A stretch of 64,000 bases of DNA from Thinopyrum elongatum. Taxonomy: Eukaryota; Streptophyta; Magnoliopsida; Poales; Poaceae. The notes beneath the pieces are model-generated. The model did no database searches. It saw only the letters and a program-made list of their open reading frames with translations, and had not been told where the DNA came from. The stretch covers positions 31,399,996-31,463,995 of the forward strand of contig CM022299.1 in the NCBI GenBank assembly GCA_011799875.1. Direction: 5' to 3'. Of the stretch, positions 11,839 through 23,800 are shown in pieces (within the stretch, counting starts at the first letter, position 1; each line of letters opens with the position of its first letter). A program made the position numbers and the translations under genes.

Positions 11839-14800
11839 TGTAACACCCCTGTGTAATAGCCACTGTGATCAACTGCTAATAATGCCAAGTCACTCCTATT
11901 TGCAGTGCTTAATCACTTTGGTTAATTATTCAATTTTAGAGAAATACCAAAAGAATTCCAAACCTGCCCAAACTTTTTGTGGCAATGTGGAATAATGCAA
12001 TGTATTTGTGTGACCCAGTTTCACATTTTTGCAGAGGCATTTGGTAGCTCAAATAATTGTAAAAGCCTACTGAAAATTCCAACAGAAATTTAAAAATAAA
12101 GGAAAAAGGCTAGTACAGCCGCACTGGTCTGGGCCTAAGTGCACAGTGCACGGCCCAGCCCAGCCGGCCTCTCTCTCTCTCCTCTACCGTCTCCCTCCTC
12201 CCCGTGTCGTTCCCGCCGTGGACGCACGCGTGCGCGCCGGTGAGGAGACGACAGCGCGACGCCCACCGACGGAGAGGGGATAAGGAGGAACCCCCAGCCT
12301 CGCCCCTGTCGCCTCGCCTCACTCTCCCTCTTCCTCCTCGCTTTTCGTCGCTCAGATCCGAGCTCGCCCGAGCGTTGCCATGGCTGCGTCGCCGTCGTCC
12401 GCGTAGCCACAGGGCTCCCCGCGACCAGCCACCGTGCCCACGAGATGCGCCTTCGTCTGCCACGTCGCCTGGAGCCAGCCGTTGGTGCAGGAGCCCTCGG
12501 CAGCGCCGGATCTCCACCGCCCCCTTTCGTCTCTGCCGCCGCCGAGCCTCTCCAAATACAGCGCTGCTGCTGCTACTAAGCCATCGCCGGACCTTCTTGT
12601 GTCCCCACGGTGAGCCTCCGCCACCTCCCTTTCTCTCTCAATGCCGTTGAGTCGCCTGGCTAGCTCACCCGCGAAGCCGTGCTCCGGTCGCCGCCATTAC
12701 CATCGTCCCCGCGCTCCCGTGCCTCACGGGCTCGTCCGAGCACACCATCGCGCTCGTAGTGCTGCGTAGGAGCTGCCCGCACGCGTAGTTCATCGAAAGC
12801 ACGGCCGTAGCGCCGATCACCATCTCGCCGAACTCCGGCCGCCGCTCGATCCAGCACCGCCGTCGCTGTCGTCCCTCCCCGGCCCTTCCGAGGCCACCGT
12901 TGGACGCGGCCGACCCCCAGCGTCCCGTAGCACCTCTCCGTGCGTTGATCCGTGGCCGGACGCCCGTTTCCGCGTGACGCCGCCGTCTCTGGTGGTCGCT
13001 GGAGCATGCGCCGGCGATGAACGCCGGTGAGCCGACGTGGCGCCGCTGGGGCCACCCCCAGGGTCACTGCCTGGTGGCCCCCAGGGGCCCGGGCTCACCC
13101 CGTTGACCGGAGTCAACGCTGACTGGGCAGCCTCAGCCGCTGACAGATGGGGCCCACCCCCTAATTATGAGTTAAATTAATTAGAGTTAATTAGCTAACC
13201 TAAGTAGACACTGACATGTGGGCCCCTATCCTTAGTTAACTAATTTGGATTAGTTTAAACGCTGTTAAGACCCACTGTCAATGACAGGTGTGTCCCACCT
13301 GTCAGGTTTGACCCGGCCAGCCGTCCTGTTGACTGTTGATGTCACCATTGCGTCATGCTGACGTCACTACTACTGTTCTGGATAATGTTGATATTTCTAA
13401 AAAAGAATAATTCCAGAAAATCAATACAACTTTGTAAAATCATAGACAATAAACCGTAGCTCGGATGGAAAAACTTTGTACATGAAAGTTGCTCAGAACG
13501 ACGAGACGAAGCTGGCCATGCCGTCTGTTTCCGTGTCGGGACCCTCTACGGAGGTGAACCCGCCACTTTTAGCCTGTTTCCGGTAGATGAATAGTGCTTA
13601 ACCACCGGTTAATAATTCCAACTTTAATCCTAAAATAACTAATATGCCTTAGACATGCTTTAGGCAACCCTACAATGCACGTTAGTATAGCAAGCTCAGT
13701 GTTACCTTGTCTGCCTTGTATTTATCTGTTTCCTCCCCCTCTTCTCTCCCGATAGAGCCCCGGAAGCCGACGCCGCTCCGGAGATCGACGAGCCCTGACG
13801 ACCTTGCCTTTGCCGCCGAGAAACCAGGCAAGCCCCCCCTTTGATCATCCCGATATCGCCTATTCTATTTTCACATGCTTGCGTTAGAATTTTGCTACTG
13901 TTACTGTTATCCTATTTCTGCTGCATAGCCTGTTTATTGTAACCTGCTGTTGATACCTACCTGCTCATCCTAAACTATTTAGAATAGACTGGGTAAAGCC
14001 CCATCAGTGACCCCCACTTATCCCGACTGCCCCGCTGGAGTATCAGAAGACCCGATCAACGGGATCGAAGACCAGGCCCCGGAACCGCACCTCACTTCCC
14101 CCTTTAGTTGCTCGACACTACTGGGTTACTATCGAGTGCCGAGGGTGATACCTCGTCAGCACTTCTGATGAAAACCTTGTAGGTTAGTTAGCCGGTCGTG
14201 GTCAGCGAGGGTGATTCCTCCTACACCACCCCCGATAACAACGAAGTCGTGCAACACCTCAAGTGTGGACCTCGAGGGTGATGCCTCCTACGTTCACCTT
14301 GATGTTACATCAGGTGGGGTCCAACGAGGGTGATGCCTCGGATTCCCCCTTGATATGGTAGCCACACGGATGCCTTACATAACTGATGATACTGTTGCTT
14401 GGAAAGGCGGGTCAACCCTGAGGGGTACCCCCGAATGATGGATAGTTACCCTTGAGTTATTTTACGAGGCGCGGCCGGGCATTCTTAGCCCTTGCAGCAA
14501 GTCCCCGAGACGGGGCGACGGGGTCACATCGATCATGAGTCTCTGCTCATTTCCGCAAGCCCCTAGTCCTCTAACGATTTGGATATTTGATCTGAGCAGG
14601 CCTACGGCCTGATAGCACTAACCATCACGTGGAAATAGTTATGGGCACTCTACATCGTAGCATCAGCCGAAAGCTCTGTCAGACGTCGAGTTCAGCACTG
14701 CGGCCGGGCTGGGCCGGCACCATCCGGTAGTGGTGGAGCCTGGTTCGCCCTGCACGCAACGACCCCGAGGGCGAGGGGCGATGGCCCAAGACCCCCTTGC

Positions 14801-15771
14801 GCTTAGGAGGTAGACCGGTGGGGACCTCTCTGCTGAGCTGTAGGTAGGGCTGTGGTGTGTCGTTTGGCCGAGGTCGGGCATGACCCAGGAAAGTGTGTCC
14901 GGCCGGAGTTAAGCGAGCGTGGTGGGTAAGTTGGTGCACCCCTGCAGGGAAGAACACATCTATCGATAGCCGGTCCTACGGTAAAGGACACTCGGAGTTG
15001 TATCCCGATCAATACAACTAGAACTTGAGATGGTACCTGGATATGTGGCTCCGGGATCGCTTTCTCGCAGGGAGTCGAGAGAGGATCTCTGGGCGAGACT
15101 GTCACTTGATACTACTACTACTACTTTACATTATCCTATACTGTACTCTTCTAGTGCTGCAATATCGTTGAAGATGCTTGAAGTTGCTGAAGATGCTAGT
15201 CTTCGATAGGACTAGGCCTTCCCTCTATTCTGGCATTTCTGCAGCCCTGTCCACATATACAGCCTTCTTTTGATAATGTGCATATGTAGTGTAGATCCTT
15301 GCTTGCTGAGTACTTCGGAGTACTCACGGTTGCTTTGCTTTCTTTTTCTCCCCATATCAGTTAGTCGTGACCAGATGACGGAGCCCCTGAAACCGCTGCC
15401 CCGCCGACGACTACTTCTACTGCCCCGCGGATGGCTATTACTTCGAGATGGCTGACGACCAGGAGTATATTCGGAGGATCCTAGGCAGGAGGCCTACGCC
15501 TTTCGATCGTAGCTTTTTATTTTGCCCCGCCTTTCTAAAGGCTTATCTTTTCCTCTGTAATATCTGTACCCAGATATCTGATGTTTCCGCTGACGCTTGT
15601 ATGCCATCGAGCTATGTATTCGAGCCCTCGAGGCCCTGGCTTGTAATATAAAGCTTGGATGACTTTATTTATGTTTTAGAGTTGTGTTGTGATATCTTCA
15701 AGTGAGTCCTTAGGCTTGATCGTGTGCATTTGCGTATATGGTTAGTGCACGATTAAGCCGGGGGCATCACA
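11839..15771 (+). repeat. 5' LTR of the Gypsy element
   Basis: It begins TGTAACACCC and ends GCATCACA directly before the primer-binding site. Compared with the 3' LTR it lacks about 190 bp just after ATTATTCAATT (near 11936); the 3' LTR has that segment at about 20930-21120. The deletion ends share a short TTCAATT/TTCTATT similarity. A GC-rich block (12130-13120) gives long spurious ORFs on both strands. An AT-rich part and the four-fold GAGGGTGATNCCTC motif follow. The promoter and poly(A) site of the element should lie in this LTR, but I could not place them. Confidence 0.93.
14141..14339 (+). promoter_or_regulatory. Four-fold palindromic motif GAGGGTGATNCCTC in the LTR
   Basis: The motif occurs at 14141, 14207, 14274 and 14326 (spacing 66, 67, 52). 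Its ends, GAGG and CCTC, are complementary, so each copy is a small imperfect palindrome. The same set occurs in the partial LTR (122, 189, 255, 308), in the inverted solo LTR (5717, 5771, 5838, 5904) and in the 3' LTR (about 23330-23530, first copy mutated). Conservation of sequence and spacing across diverged LTRs suggests a regulatory or structural role, but that is inference. Confidence 0.5.
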
Positions 15772-15774
15772 GGT

Positions 15775-15786
15775 TGGTATCAGAGC
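15775..15786 (+). other. Primer-binding site (initiator tRNA-Met)
   Basis: TGGTATCAGAGC begins four bases after the end of the 5' LTR. This is the standard plant PBS complementary to the 3' end of initiator methionine tRNA, where minus-strand reverse transcription starts. Confidence 0.95.
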
Positions 15787-16389
15787 CGACTGCCTCTAGG
15801 AATCCCCCTTTCCAACTCCTTGGCCGAAGTTGAGTCTAGTGGTCCGAAAACTATTTTACTAACTTGGCTGTGTGGCTTACGGGCCCACATGTCGCCAACT
15901 GGGTGGTATTAGGATCTTTTACTCCTCGAGCCTTACTCTGGGACTCTGCTCTCTCTTCTATTCGGGTTAAAATTTTACTAACTCCAACATTAGGTTCTCG
16001 TGATCACATCCACCCGGAGATCTGAATTTATTCCCCCTTGCTTCAAGATTGTGGGCCATGTTCTGCTTACAGGATCCTTTTATCGAGGGCACCCTGTGTT
16101 GTCACTTGCAGATTCCTCGCTCCACAGTTTTCTCCGACGTTGATGTAGCCTTTCCTATATCTCGTTGTGTACTTCTTTACCGCGTGCCTGCGCGCCGCCT
16201 AGTTGTCTAGCCTTCCCTTTTCAGCTGTCGTAATGCCGGATGGTAACCGAGGCTATGTGTGGATTTGAATGTCTGGTGCGAATATGATGAAGTATCTATT
16301 GCACTTCCTTCTGTTTTGCGTGTTACTTCATGAATCATTCCATACACCTGCAGTTCTTCTTGCTAAACCACCCCTGCTGATTTGGCAGG
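15787..16389 (+). other. Gypsy untranslated leader
   Basis: About 600 bp lie between the primer-binding site and the gag ATG. No open frame or known motif was seen; a packaging signal would be expected here but cannot be recognised from sequence. Confidence 0.6.
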
Positions 16390-17393
16390 ATGGCTGACAA
16401 TCCTCCACCTCCACCCTATATTGCCGCAATGATCCAGCAGTTTGAATTGAACCGTCAGCTCAACGAGAGTCTGGTAAAACGTTTGGAACACAACGAGGCT
16501 CGTCAGGAGCCTGGACCGATCTCGCTGCCAGAATTTGTTCGCCGCAACCCGTCTGTTTTTCGTAACTCCACCAATCCTATGGATGCTGATGATTGGCTTC
16601 GTGACATCCTGTTTGAAATGGAGTCAGCTAATGTTGCCCCTGACATTTATGTCACCTATGCGGCATTCCATTTAAAGGGTCTAGCTGCTCAATGGTGGGA
16701 AAGCCATAAGAGTATGTTACCTGCTGAATCTGTACCCACTTGGCAGGAGTTTCAGTCAGCCTTTCGTGCACGGTACATTCCTCAAGGTCTGATCGATCAG
16801 AAGAAGCAGGAGTTTCGCAAACTCGCATAGGGAACAATGACTGTGGATGAAAATCAGAGGAAATTTCTCGAATTATCCCGCTATGCTAAAGATGACGTCG
16901 ACTCTGACGCCCGCAAGCAGGAGAAATTCTGTGAAGGACTGCGTTCCGAAATACAGCTCGTACTTGTTGTTCAAGATTACGCAGACTTTGCAACGCTTGT
17001 CAGCCAAGCCTACTGAGTTGAAACTGGTTTGGCTAAGTACCAGGAGTCGCTCAAACGCACTCGTGATGTTGGCTCATCCGCGGGTCAGCCTGTTCAGAAA
17101 CGCCGAGTCTGGATCCCACACAATGTTCATCACCGACCTACCCCTGCACCGAGACCTTCTTATGTTGCACCTCGTCTGCCTGCGCCGCCTAGCCAGCTCA
17201 GAAATCAAAGTGGACAGGCCAATGCTATGGCTCCTCCCCATAATGATGGTTTATGCCGCAAGTGTTGACAGCCAGGGCACCGTGCTCTCAACTGTCGCCA
17301 AGGTCAGCCGCAGGATTCAACGTGTCAACATGTTGACCGTAGGAAGGGTCGTCGAGCCATCCTAGCAGAAAACGTAATGCTAGACCACCTGCT
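16390..17393 (+). pseudogene. Gypsy gag (capsid and nucleocapsid)
   Basis: The start is ATG 16390 (MADNPPPPPYIAAM), soon after the leader. The retrotransposon gag domain (SLPEFVRRNPSVF through GLAAQWWESH and FRARYIPQGLIDQKKQEF) fills roughly codons 35-145. In-frame stops are TAG 16828, TGA about 17014 and TGA 17266. The nucleocapsid knuckle CX2CX4HX4C is recognisable around 17255-17300 (CRKC, then QPGHRALNC), with the third stop falling inside it at the position usually held by Gly. A further TGA ends the frame near 17393. Intact, the product would form the particle and bind element RNA. The stops mean no full-length Gag from this copy. Confidence 0.9.
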
Positions 17394-17939
17394 ATGAATA
17401 GTGGTCAAGTCACCCATGTCAAAATGAATGAAGCTCGAGAGTCCCCTAAAATCGTGATGGGAACTCTTCCAGTTAATTTAGTGGCAGCTTCTGTTCTCTT
17501 TGATTCCGGAGCATCACATTCCTTTGTGTCCTAGCAATTTGCACAATTGCATGAGTTAACCATGAGCTCATTACCCACTCCATTGGAGATTAGTACTCCC
17601 CGTTCCAGATGGCAAACCAAGATGGTAAGTCACAACAATCAGATCAGAATTGAAGGGTTGATGTTCTCTGCTTCCCTTATTGCTCTTGGACCCTCCGACA
17701 TTGACATCATCCTTGGCATGGATTGGTTGACAGCGAATAAAGCTTTGATTGACTGTGCTGCTAAGACAGTCCAGCTCACTCATCCTTCCGGCCAGACAGT
17801 TAGATACTCAGCTCGGACAGTTCAGAATGCCGAGGATCAGATATATGTTCTGAATGCATTGAATGCTTCACCTCTTGAAGGCATCGAGAACGTTCCAGTT
17901 GTTCGTGATTTCAAGATGTCTTTCCAGAAGAACTTCTAG
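17394..17939 (+). pseudogene. Gypsy aspartic protease region
   Basis: A different frame from gag carries VLFDSGASHSFVS (catalytic DSGA, about 17493-17530), then a TAG stop, then DIDIILGMDWL (about 17698-17735), the hydrophobic ILG motif of retropepsin-like enzymes. The frame ends at TAG 17937. Just before, near 17915, a one-base shift moves the coding sense into the reverse-transcriptase frame. The protease would normally cut the Gag-Pol polyprotein; here it is split by a stop and offset on both sides. Confidence 0.87.
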
Positions 17940-20791
17940 GAATACCCCCTGCTAGAGCTGTCGAGTTCGTTATAGACTTGAAGCCGGGCACTACCCCTAT
18001 TGTGAAGCGTCCTTATAAGATGCCTCCGCACCACCTTCTCGAGCTTAAGGAAGAAATCGACAAGTCACTTAAGAAAGGTTTCATCCGCCCCAGTTCCTCT
18101 GCTTGGGGAGCACCTTCCCTCTTTGTCAAGAAGAAGGATGGTACGAATCGGTTGGTTCAAGATTACCGACCTATCAACCAAGCAACAATTCAGAACAAGT
18201 ATCCGCTTCCCAGAATCAACGATCCGTATGATCAACTTGCTGGTTCCTCAGTGTTCTCTAAGCTTGATTTGAGATTGGGATACCACCAGATCCGAGTTCG
18301 TGAAGAGGATATTCCGAAGACAGCATTCGTTACTCGCTATGGCTCTTATGAGTACACTGTCATGTCTTTCGGCTTGACTAATGCTCCAGCAACCTTCTCC
18401 CGGTTAATGAACTACATCTTCATGGATTACCTCGGTAAATTCGTCATGGTATATCTGGATGATATTCTGGTATATTCGAAGAATGAAGAAGAACATGCTG
18501 AACATCTTCGGCTTGTACTGGAAAAGCTGCGTGAACATCAACTGTATGCCAAGTATTCCAAATGCGAGTTCTGGTTATCTGAAGTGACGTATCTCGGCCA
18601 TGTGATTTCCAAAGATGGCATTGCCATTAACCCAGAACGAGTTCAAGCTATTCTTGACTGGATTCCTCCGAAGAATGTCCAGCAAGTCAGAAGTTTTCTC
18701 GGCCTTGCAAGCTATTGCCGTCGCTTTGTCGAGAATTTCTCAAAGATTGCTAAGCCTCTGACTGATCTGCTTCACAAAGGCGTTAAGTTTGAATGGACAG
18801 AAAAATGTCAGGAAAGTTTTCAAACACTCAAAGACAAGCTGACATCTGCCCCAGTACTTGCTCCTCCAGATTCTCGCAACGATTTTGTGATCTATTGTGA
18901 TGCATCCCGTGAAGGATTAGGCTGTGTCCTAATGCAAGAGCGTAAAGTGATTGCCTATGGCTCTCGTCAGTTGCGCCCGCATGAAGAGAATTATCCGGTA
19001 CATGATCTAGAACTAGCTACTGTCATCTATGCACTGCAGTTGTGGCGACATTACCTCCTCAGTAATCATTGTGAGATATACACGGATCATAAAAGTCTGA
19101 AGTACTTGTTCACTCAGCCATCTCTAAACCTCTGTCAGCAAAGATGGATGGAGACCATTGCGGACTATGATTTGGGTATTTCTTATACCCCTGGCAAGGC
19201 TAATGTAATGGCTGATGCGTTGAGTCGTAAATCCTACTGCAGTGAACTTGAAGTCCAGTTACAGCAACCAATTCTGTATGAAGAGCTTCGAAAGCTAAAT
19301 ATCAAGATAGTTCCTCAAGGATACTTAAAAACCTTGGTTGTTGAACCAGACCTTGAGAAGGCTGTTAAGAGTGCACAAGCTAAAGATGCTGAAGTTGATC
19401 TGATGAAGAAGGATCTTCACCTGGAAAAGTACAGGGATTTCTCGCTGTCTGAAGATGGAACCTTGTACTTCAGAGACCGCATTGTGGTACCTCGCTTCAA
19501 GCTTATGACTGACAAGGTCATGAAGGAGGCACGTGATACACCGCTGTCTATTCATCCGGGTAGCACCAATTTGTATCGTGATCTTCGTCAAAGATACTGG
19601 TGGGCTAGAATGAAGCAGGACATTGCTCGATATGTTGCTGAATGTGATGTGTGTCGTCGCGTTAAAGCAGAACATCAGAAGCCTGCTGGAATTCTGCAAC
19701 CACTTCCTATTCCTTTATGGAAATGGGATAAGGTTCAGATGGATTTTATTACTGGCCTTCCCAAGTCACAGAAGGGTCACGATGCTATTCTTGTCGTCGT
19801 CGACCAACTTTCTAAAGTTGCACACTTTCTGTCTGTCAAGGAGACTATCACTGCTAGTCAGTTAGCAGAGTTGTATATCTCCTGAATTGTATCACTTCAC
19901 GGTGTTCCGAAGGAGATCAGTTTGGACCGTGGCGGTCTTTTCACCTCAAAGTTCTGGGAAACCTTCCAAGAAGCTATGGGAACTCATATCACCTAGAGTT
20001 CAGCATATCACCCCCAGTCCCAAGGCCAAGTCGAACGAGTAAATCAAGTGCTTGAAGACATGCTGCGAGCTTGCGTTATTTCTTTCGGCAAGAAGTGGGA
20101 AGAATCTCTCCCGTATGCCGAGTTCTCTTATAACGACAGCTATCAAGCCAGCTTGAAAATGGCCCCCTTCAAAGTTCTATATGGACGTAAGTGTCGAACC
20201 CCTCTGAATTGGTCAGAAACTGGGGAACGACCGCTCGTGGGTCCGGATATTATCCAACACGCTGAAGAGCAAGTTCGTATTGTCCGGGAAAATCTCAAGG
20301 CGGCTCAGGACCGCCAGAAGAACAATTATGATCGCAAACGATGGAGTTTGACTTATCAACCTGGTGATCAAGCTTATCTGCGAGTCACTCCTATGAAGGG
20401 CACTCACCGTTTTGGAATCAAGGGCAAGCTAGCTCCACGCTACATCGGCCCCTTTCGCATTGTGGCTAGACGTGGACAGGTGGCATATAAACTGGAGTTG
20501 CCACCGCAATTCTCTCATATCCACGACGTCTTCCACGTGTCGCAGCTTCGAAAATGCTTGAAGGAATCTCCGCACCGCGCAGTGGATCACGAGATGCTTG
20601 AATTGCAAGATGACCTATCTTATAAGGAGCATCCGATCCGCATTCTCGATGAAGCTGAACGTCGGACTCATCAGAAAACAAACAAGTTCTTCAAAGTGCA
20701 GTGGTCAAATCATACTGAAGTTGAAGCCACTTGGGAACGCGAGGATCATCTTCGCAAGGAATACCCCGACCTCTTTCCTTCTCCCTCCTGA
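17940..20791 (+). pseudogene. Gypsy pol: reverse transcriptase, RNase H, integrase, chromodomain
   Basis: One frame covers the region, broken by TGA 19883 and a TAG near 19995. Reverse transcriptase (about 18050-18750) has [23 protein letters not shown] and the catalytic YLDD (18454). RNase H follows at about 18880-19220 ([20 protein letters not shown]). The integrase zinc region has HPGS and CDVC (about 19550-19660), but the first His of HHCC appears to be Arg (MKEARDT). The core shows [11 protein letters not shown] and QVERVNQ, the D,D,E residues. A GPFRIV-type segment and a C-terminal chromodomain-like stretch (about 20620-20780, FKVQWSNHTEVEATWE) end at TGA 20789. The chromodomain would guide insertion to particular chromatin. 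This copy cannot make full-length integrase. Confidence 0.93.
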
Positions 20792-20815
20792 ATTCTCGGG
20801 ACGAGAATTTCTTTT

Positions 20816-20829
20816 AGAGGAGGAGAATT
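20816..20829 (+). other. Polypurine tract
   Basis: AGAGGAGGAGAATT lies directly upstream of the 3' LTR (TGTAACACCC at 20830). It is the usual primer for plus-strand synthesis. Confidence 0.9.
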
Positions 20830-23800
20830 TGTAACACCCCTGTGTAATAGCCACTGTGATCAACTGCTAATAATGCCAAGTCACTCCTATTTGCAGTGCT
20901 TAATCACTTTGGTTAATTATTCAATTCAAACTCTATCCTAAAAATCAACTCAAATACAAAAGTGAATTATGAAGTTGCTCAAAGCTTGTGGGAAAAATGT
21001 TCACATTATTGCAAATATTCCAAAACATTTAAATGTTAAGGAACACAACATCACTCTTGAGCAAAGATGAGCATTATCAATTAAAACAGCACCATTTCCG
21101 CATTTTTAAATGTTATTCTATTTTAGAGAAATACCAAAAGAATTCCAAACCTACCCAAACTTTTTGTGGCAATGTGGAATAATGCAATGTATTTGTGTGA
21201 CCCAGTTTCACATTTTTGCAGAGGCATTTGGTAGCTCAAATAACTGTAAAAGCCTACTGAAAATTCCAACAGAAATTTAAAAAAGAAGAAGGAAAAAGGC
21301 CAGTACAGCTGCACTGGTCTGGGCCTAAGTGCACAGTGCACGGCCCACCCCAGCCGGCCTCTCTCTCTCTCCTCTACCGTCTCCCTCCTCCCCGTGTCGT
21401 TCCCGCCATGGACGCACGCGCGCGCGCCGGTGAGGAGACGACAGCGCGACGCCCACCGACGGAGAGGGGATAAGGAGGAACCCCCAGCCTCGCCCCTGTC
21501 GCCTCGCCTCACTCTCCCCCTTCCTCCTTGCTTTTCCTCGCTCAGATCCGAGCTCGCTCGAGCGTTGCCATGGCTGCGCCGCCGTCGTCCGCGTAGCCAC
21601 AGGGCTCCCCGCGACCAGCCACCGTGCCCACGAGACGCGCCTTCGTCTGCCACGTCGCCTGGAGCCAGCCGTTGGTGCAGGAGGCCTCGGCAGCGCCGGA
21701 TCTCCACCGCCCCCTTTCGTCTCTGCCGCCACCGAGCCTCTCCAAATACAGCGCCGCTGCTGCTACTAAGCCATCGCCGGACCTTCTTGTGTCCCCACGG
21801 TGAGCCTCCGCCACCTCCCTTTCTCTCTCAATGCCGTTGAGTCGCCTGGCTAGCTCGCCCGCGAAGCCATGCTCCGGTCGCCGCCATTACCGTCGTCCCC
21901 GCGCTCCCGTGCCTCACGGGCTCGTCCGAGCACACCGTCGCGCTCGTAGTGCTGCGTAGGAGCTGCCCGCACGCGTAGTTCGTCGAAAGCACGGCCGTAG
22001 CGCCGATCACCATCTCGCCGAACTCCGGCCGCCGCTCGATCCAGCGCCGCCGTCGCTGTCGTCCCTCCCCGGCCCTTCTGAGGCCACCGTTGGACGCGGC
22101 CGACCCCCAGCGTCCCGTAGCACCTCTCCGTTTGCCGATCCGTGGCCGGACGCCCGTTTCCGCGCGACGCCGCCGTCTCTGGTGGTCGCCGGAGCGCGCG
22201 CCGGCGATGAACGCCGGTGAGCCGACGTGGCGCCGCTGGGGCCACCCCCAGGGTCACTGCCTGGTGGCCCCCAGGGGCCCGGGCTCGCCCCGTTGACCGG
22301 AGTCAACGCTGACTGGGCAGCCTCAGCCGCTGACAGATGGGGCCCACCCCCTAATTATGAGTTAAATTAATTAGAGTTAATTAGCTAACCTAAGTAGACA
22401 CTGACATGTGGGCCCCTATCCTTAGTTAACTAATTTGGATTAGTTTAAAAGCTGTTAAGACCCACTGTCAATGACAGGTGGGTCCCACCTGTCAGGTTTG
22501 ACCCGGTCAGCCGTCCTGTTGACTGCTGATGTCACCATTGCGTCATGCTGACATCACTACTACTGTTCTAGATAATGTTGATATTACTAAATAAGAACAA
22601 TTCCAGAAAATCAATAAAACTTTGTAAAATCATAGAAAATAAACCGTAGCTCGGATGGAAAAACTTTGTACATGAAAGTTGCTCAAAACGACGAGACGAG
22701 CTGGCCGTGCCACCTGTTTCCGTGTCGGGACCCTCTATGGAGGTGAACCCGCCACTTTTAGCCTGTTTCCGGTTGATGAATAGTGCTTAACCACTGGTTA
22801 ATAATTCCAACTTTAGTCCTAAAATAACTAATATGCCTTAGACATGCTTTAGGCAACCCTGCAATGCACATTAGTATAACAAGCTCAGTGTTACCTTGTC
22901 TGCCTTGTATTTATCTGTTTCCTCCTCCTCTTCTCTCCCGATAGAGCCCCGGAAGCCGACGCCGCTCCGGAGATCGACGAGCCCTGACGACCTTGCCTTT
23001 GCCACCGAGCAACCAGGCAAGCCCCCCCTTTGATCATCCCGATATCGCCTATTCTATTTTCACATGCTTGCATTAGAATTTTGCTACTGTTACTGTTATC
23101 CTATTTCTGCTGCATAGCCTGTTTATTGTAACCTGCTGTTGATACCTACCTGCTTATCCTAAACTGTTTAGAATAGACTGTGTAGAGCCCCATCAGTGAC
23201 CCCCACTTATCCTGACTGCCCCGCTGGAGTATCAGAAGACCCGATCAACGGGATCGAAGACTAGGCCCCGGCACCGCACCTCACTTCCCCCTTTAGTTGC
23301 TCGACACTACTGGGTTACTATCGAGTGCCCAGGGTGATACCTCGTCAGCACTTCTGATGAAAACCTTGTAGGTTAGTTAGCCGGTCATGGTCAGCGAGGG
23401 TGATTCCTCCTACACCACCCCCGATAACAACGAAGTCGTGCAACACCTCAAGTGTGGACCTCGAGGGTGATGCCTCCTACGTTCACCTTGATGTTACATC
23501 AGGTAGGGTCCAACGAGGGTGATGCCTCGGATTCCCCCTTGATATGGTAGCCACACGGATGTCTTACATAACTGATGATACTGTTGCTTGGAAAGGCGGG
23601 TCGACCCTGAGGGGTACCCGCGAATGATGGATAGTTACCCGTGAGTTATTTTACGAGGCGCGGCCGGGCATTCTTAGCCCTTGCAGCAAGTCCTCGAGAC
23701 GGGGCGACGGGGTCACATCGATCGTGAGTCTCTGCTCGTTTTCGCAAGCCCCTAGTCCTCTAACGATTTGGATATTTGATCTGAGCAGGCCTACGACCTG

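Noticed and set aside
12110..13120. Long Arg/Pro/Ala-rich ORFs on both strands (also 21120-22310)
   Set aside because: They lie in the GC-rich block of the two LTRs, overlap in several frames and are duplicated only because the LTRs are; no codon bias or domain favours one frame.
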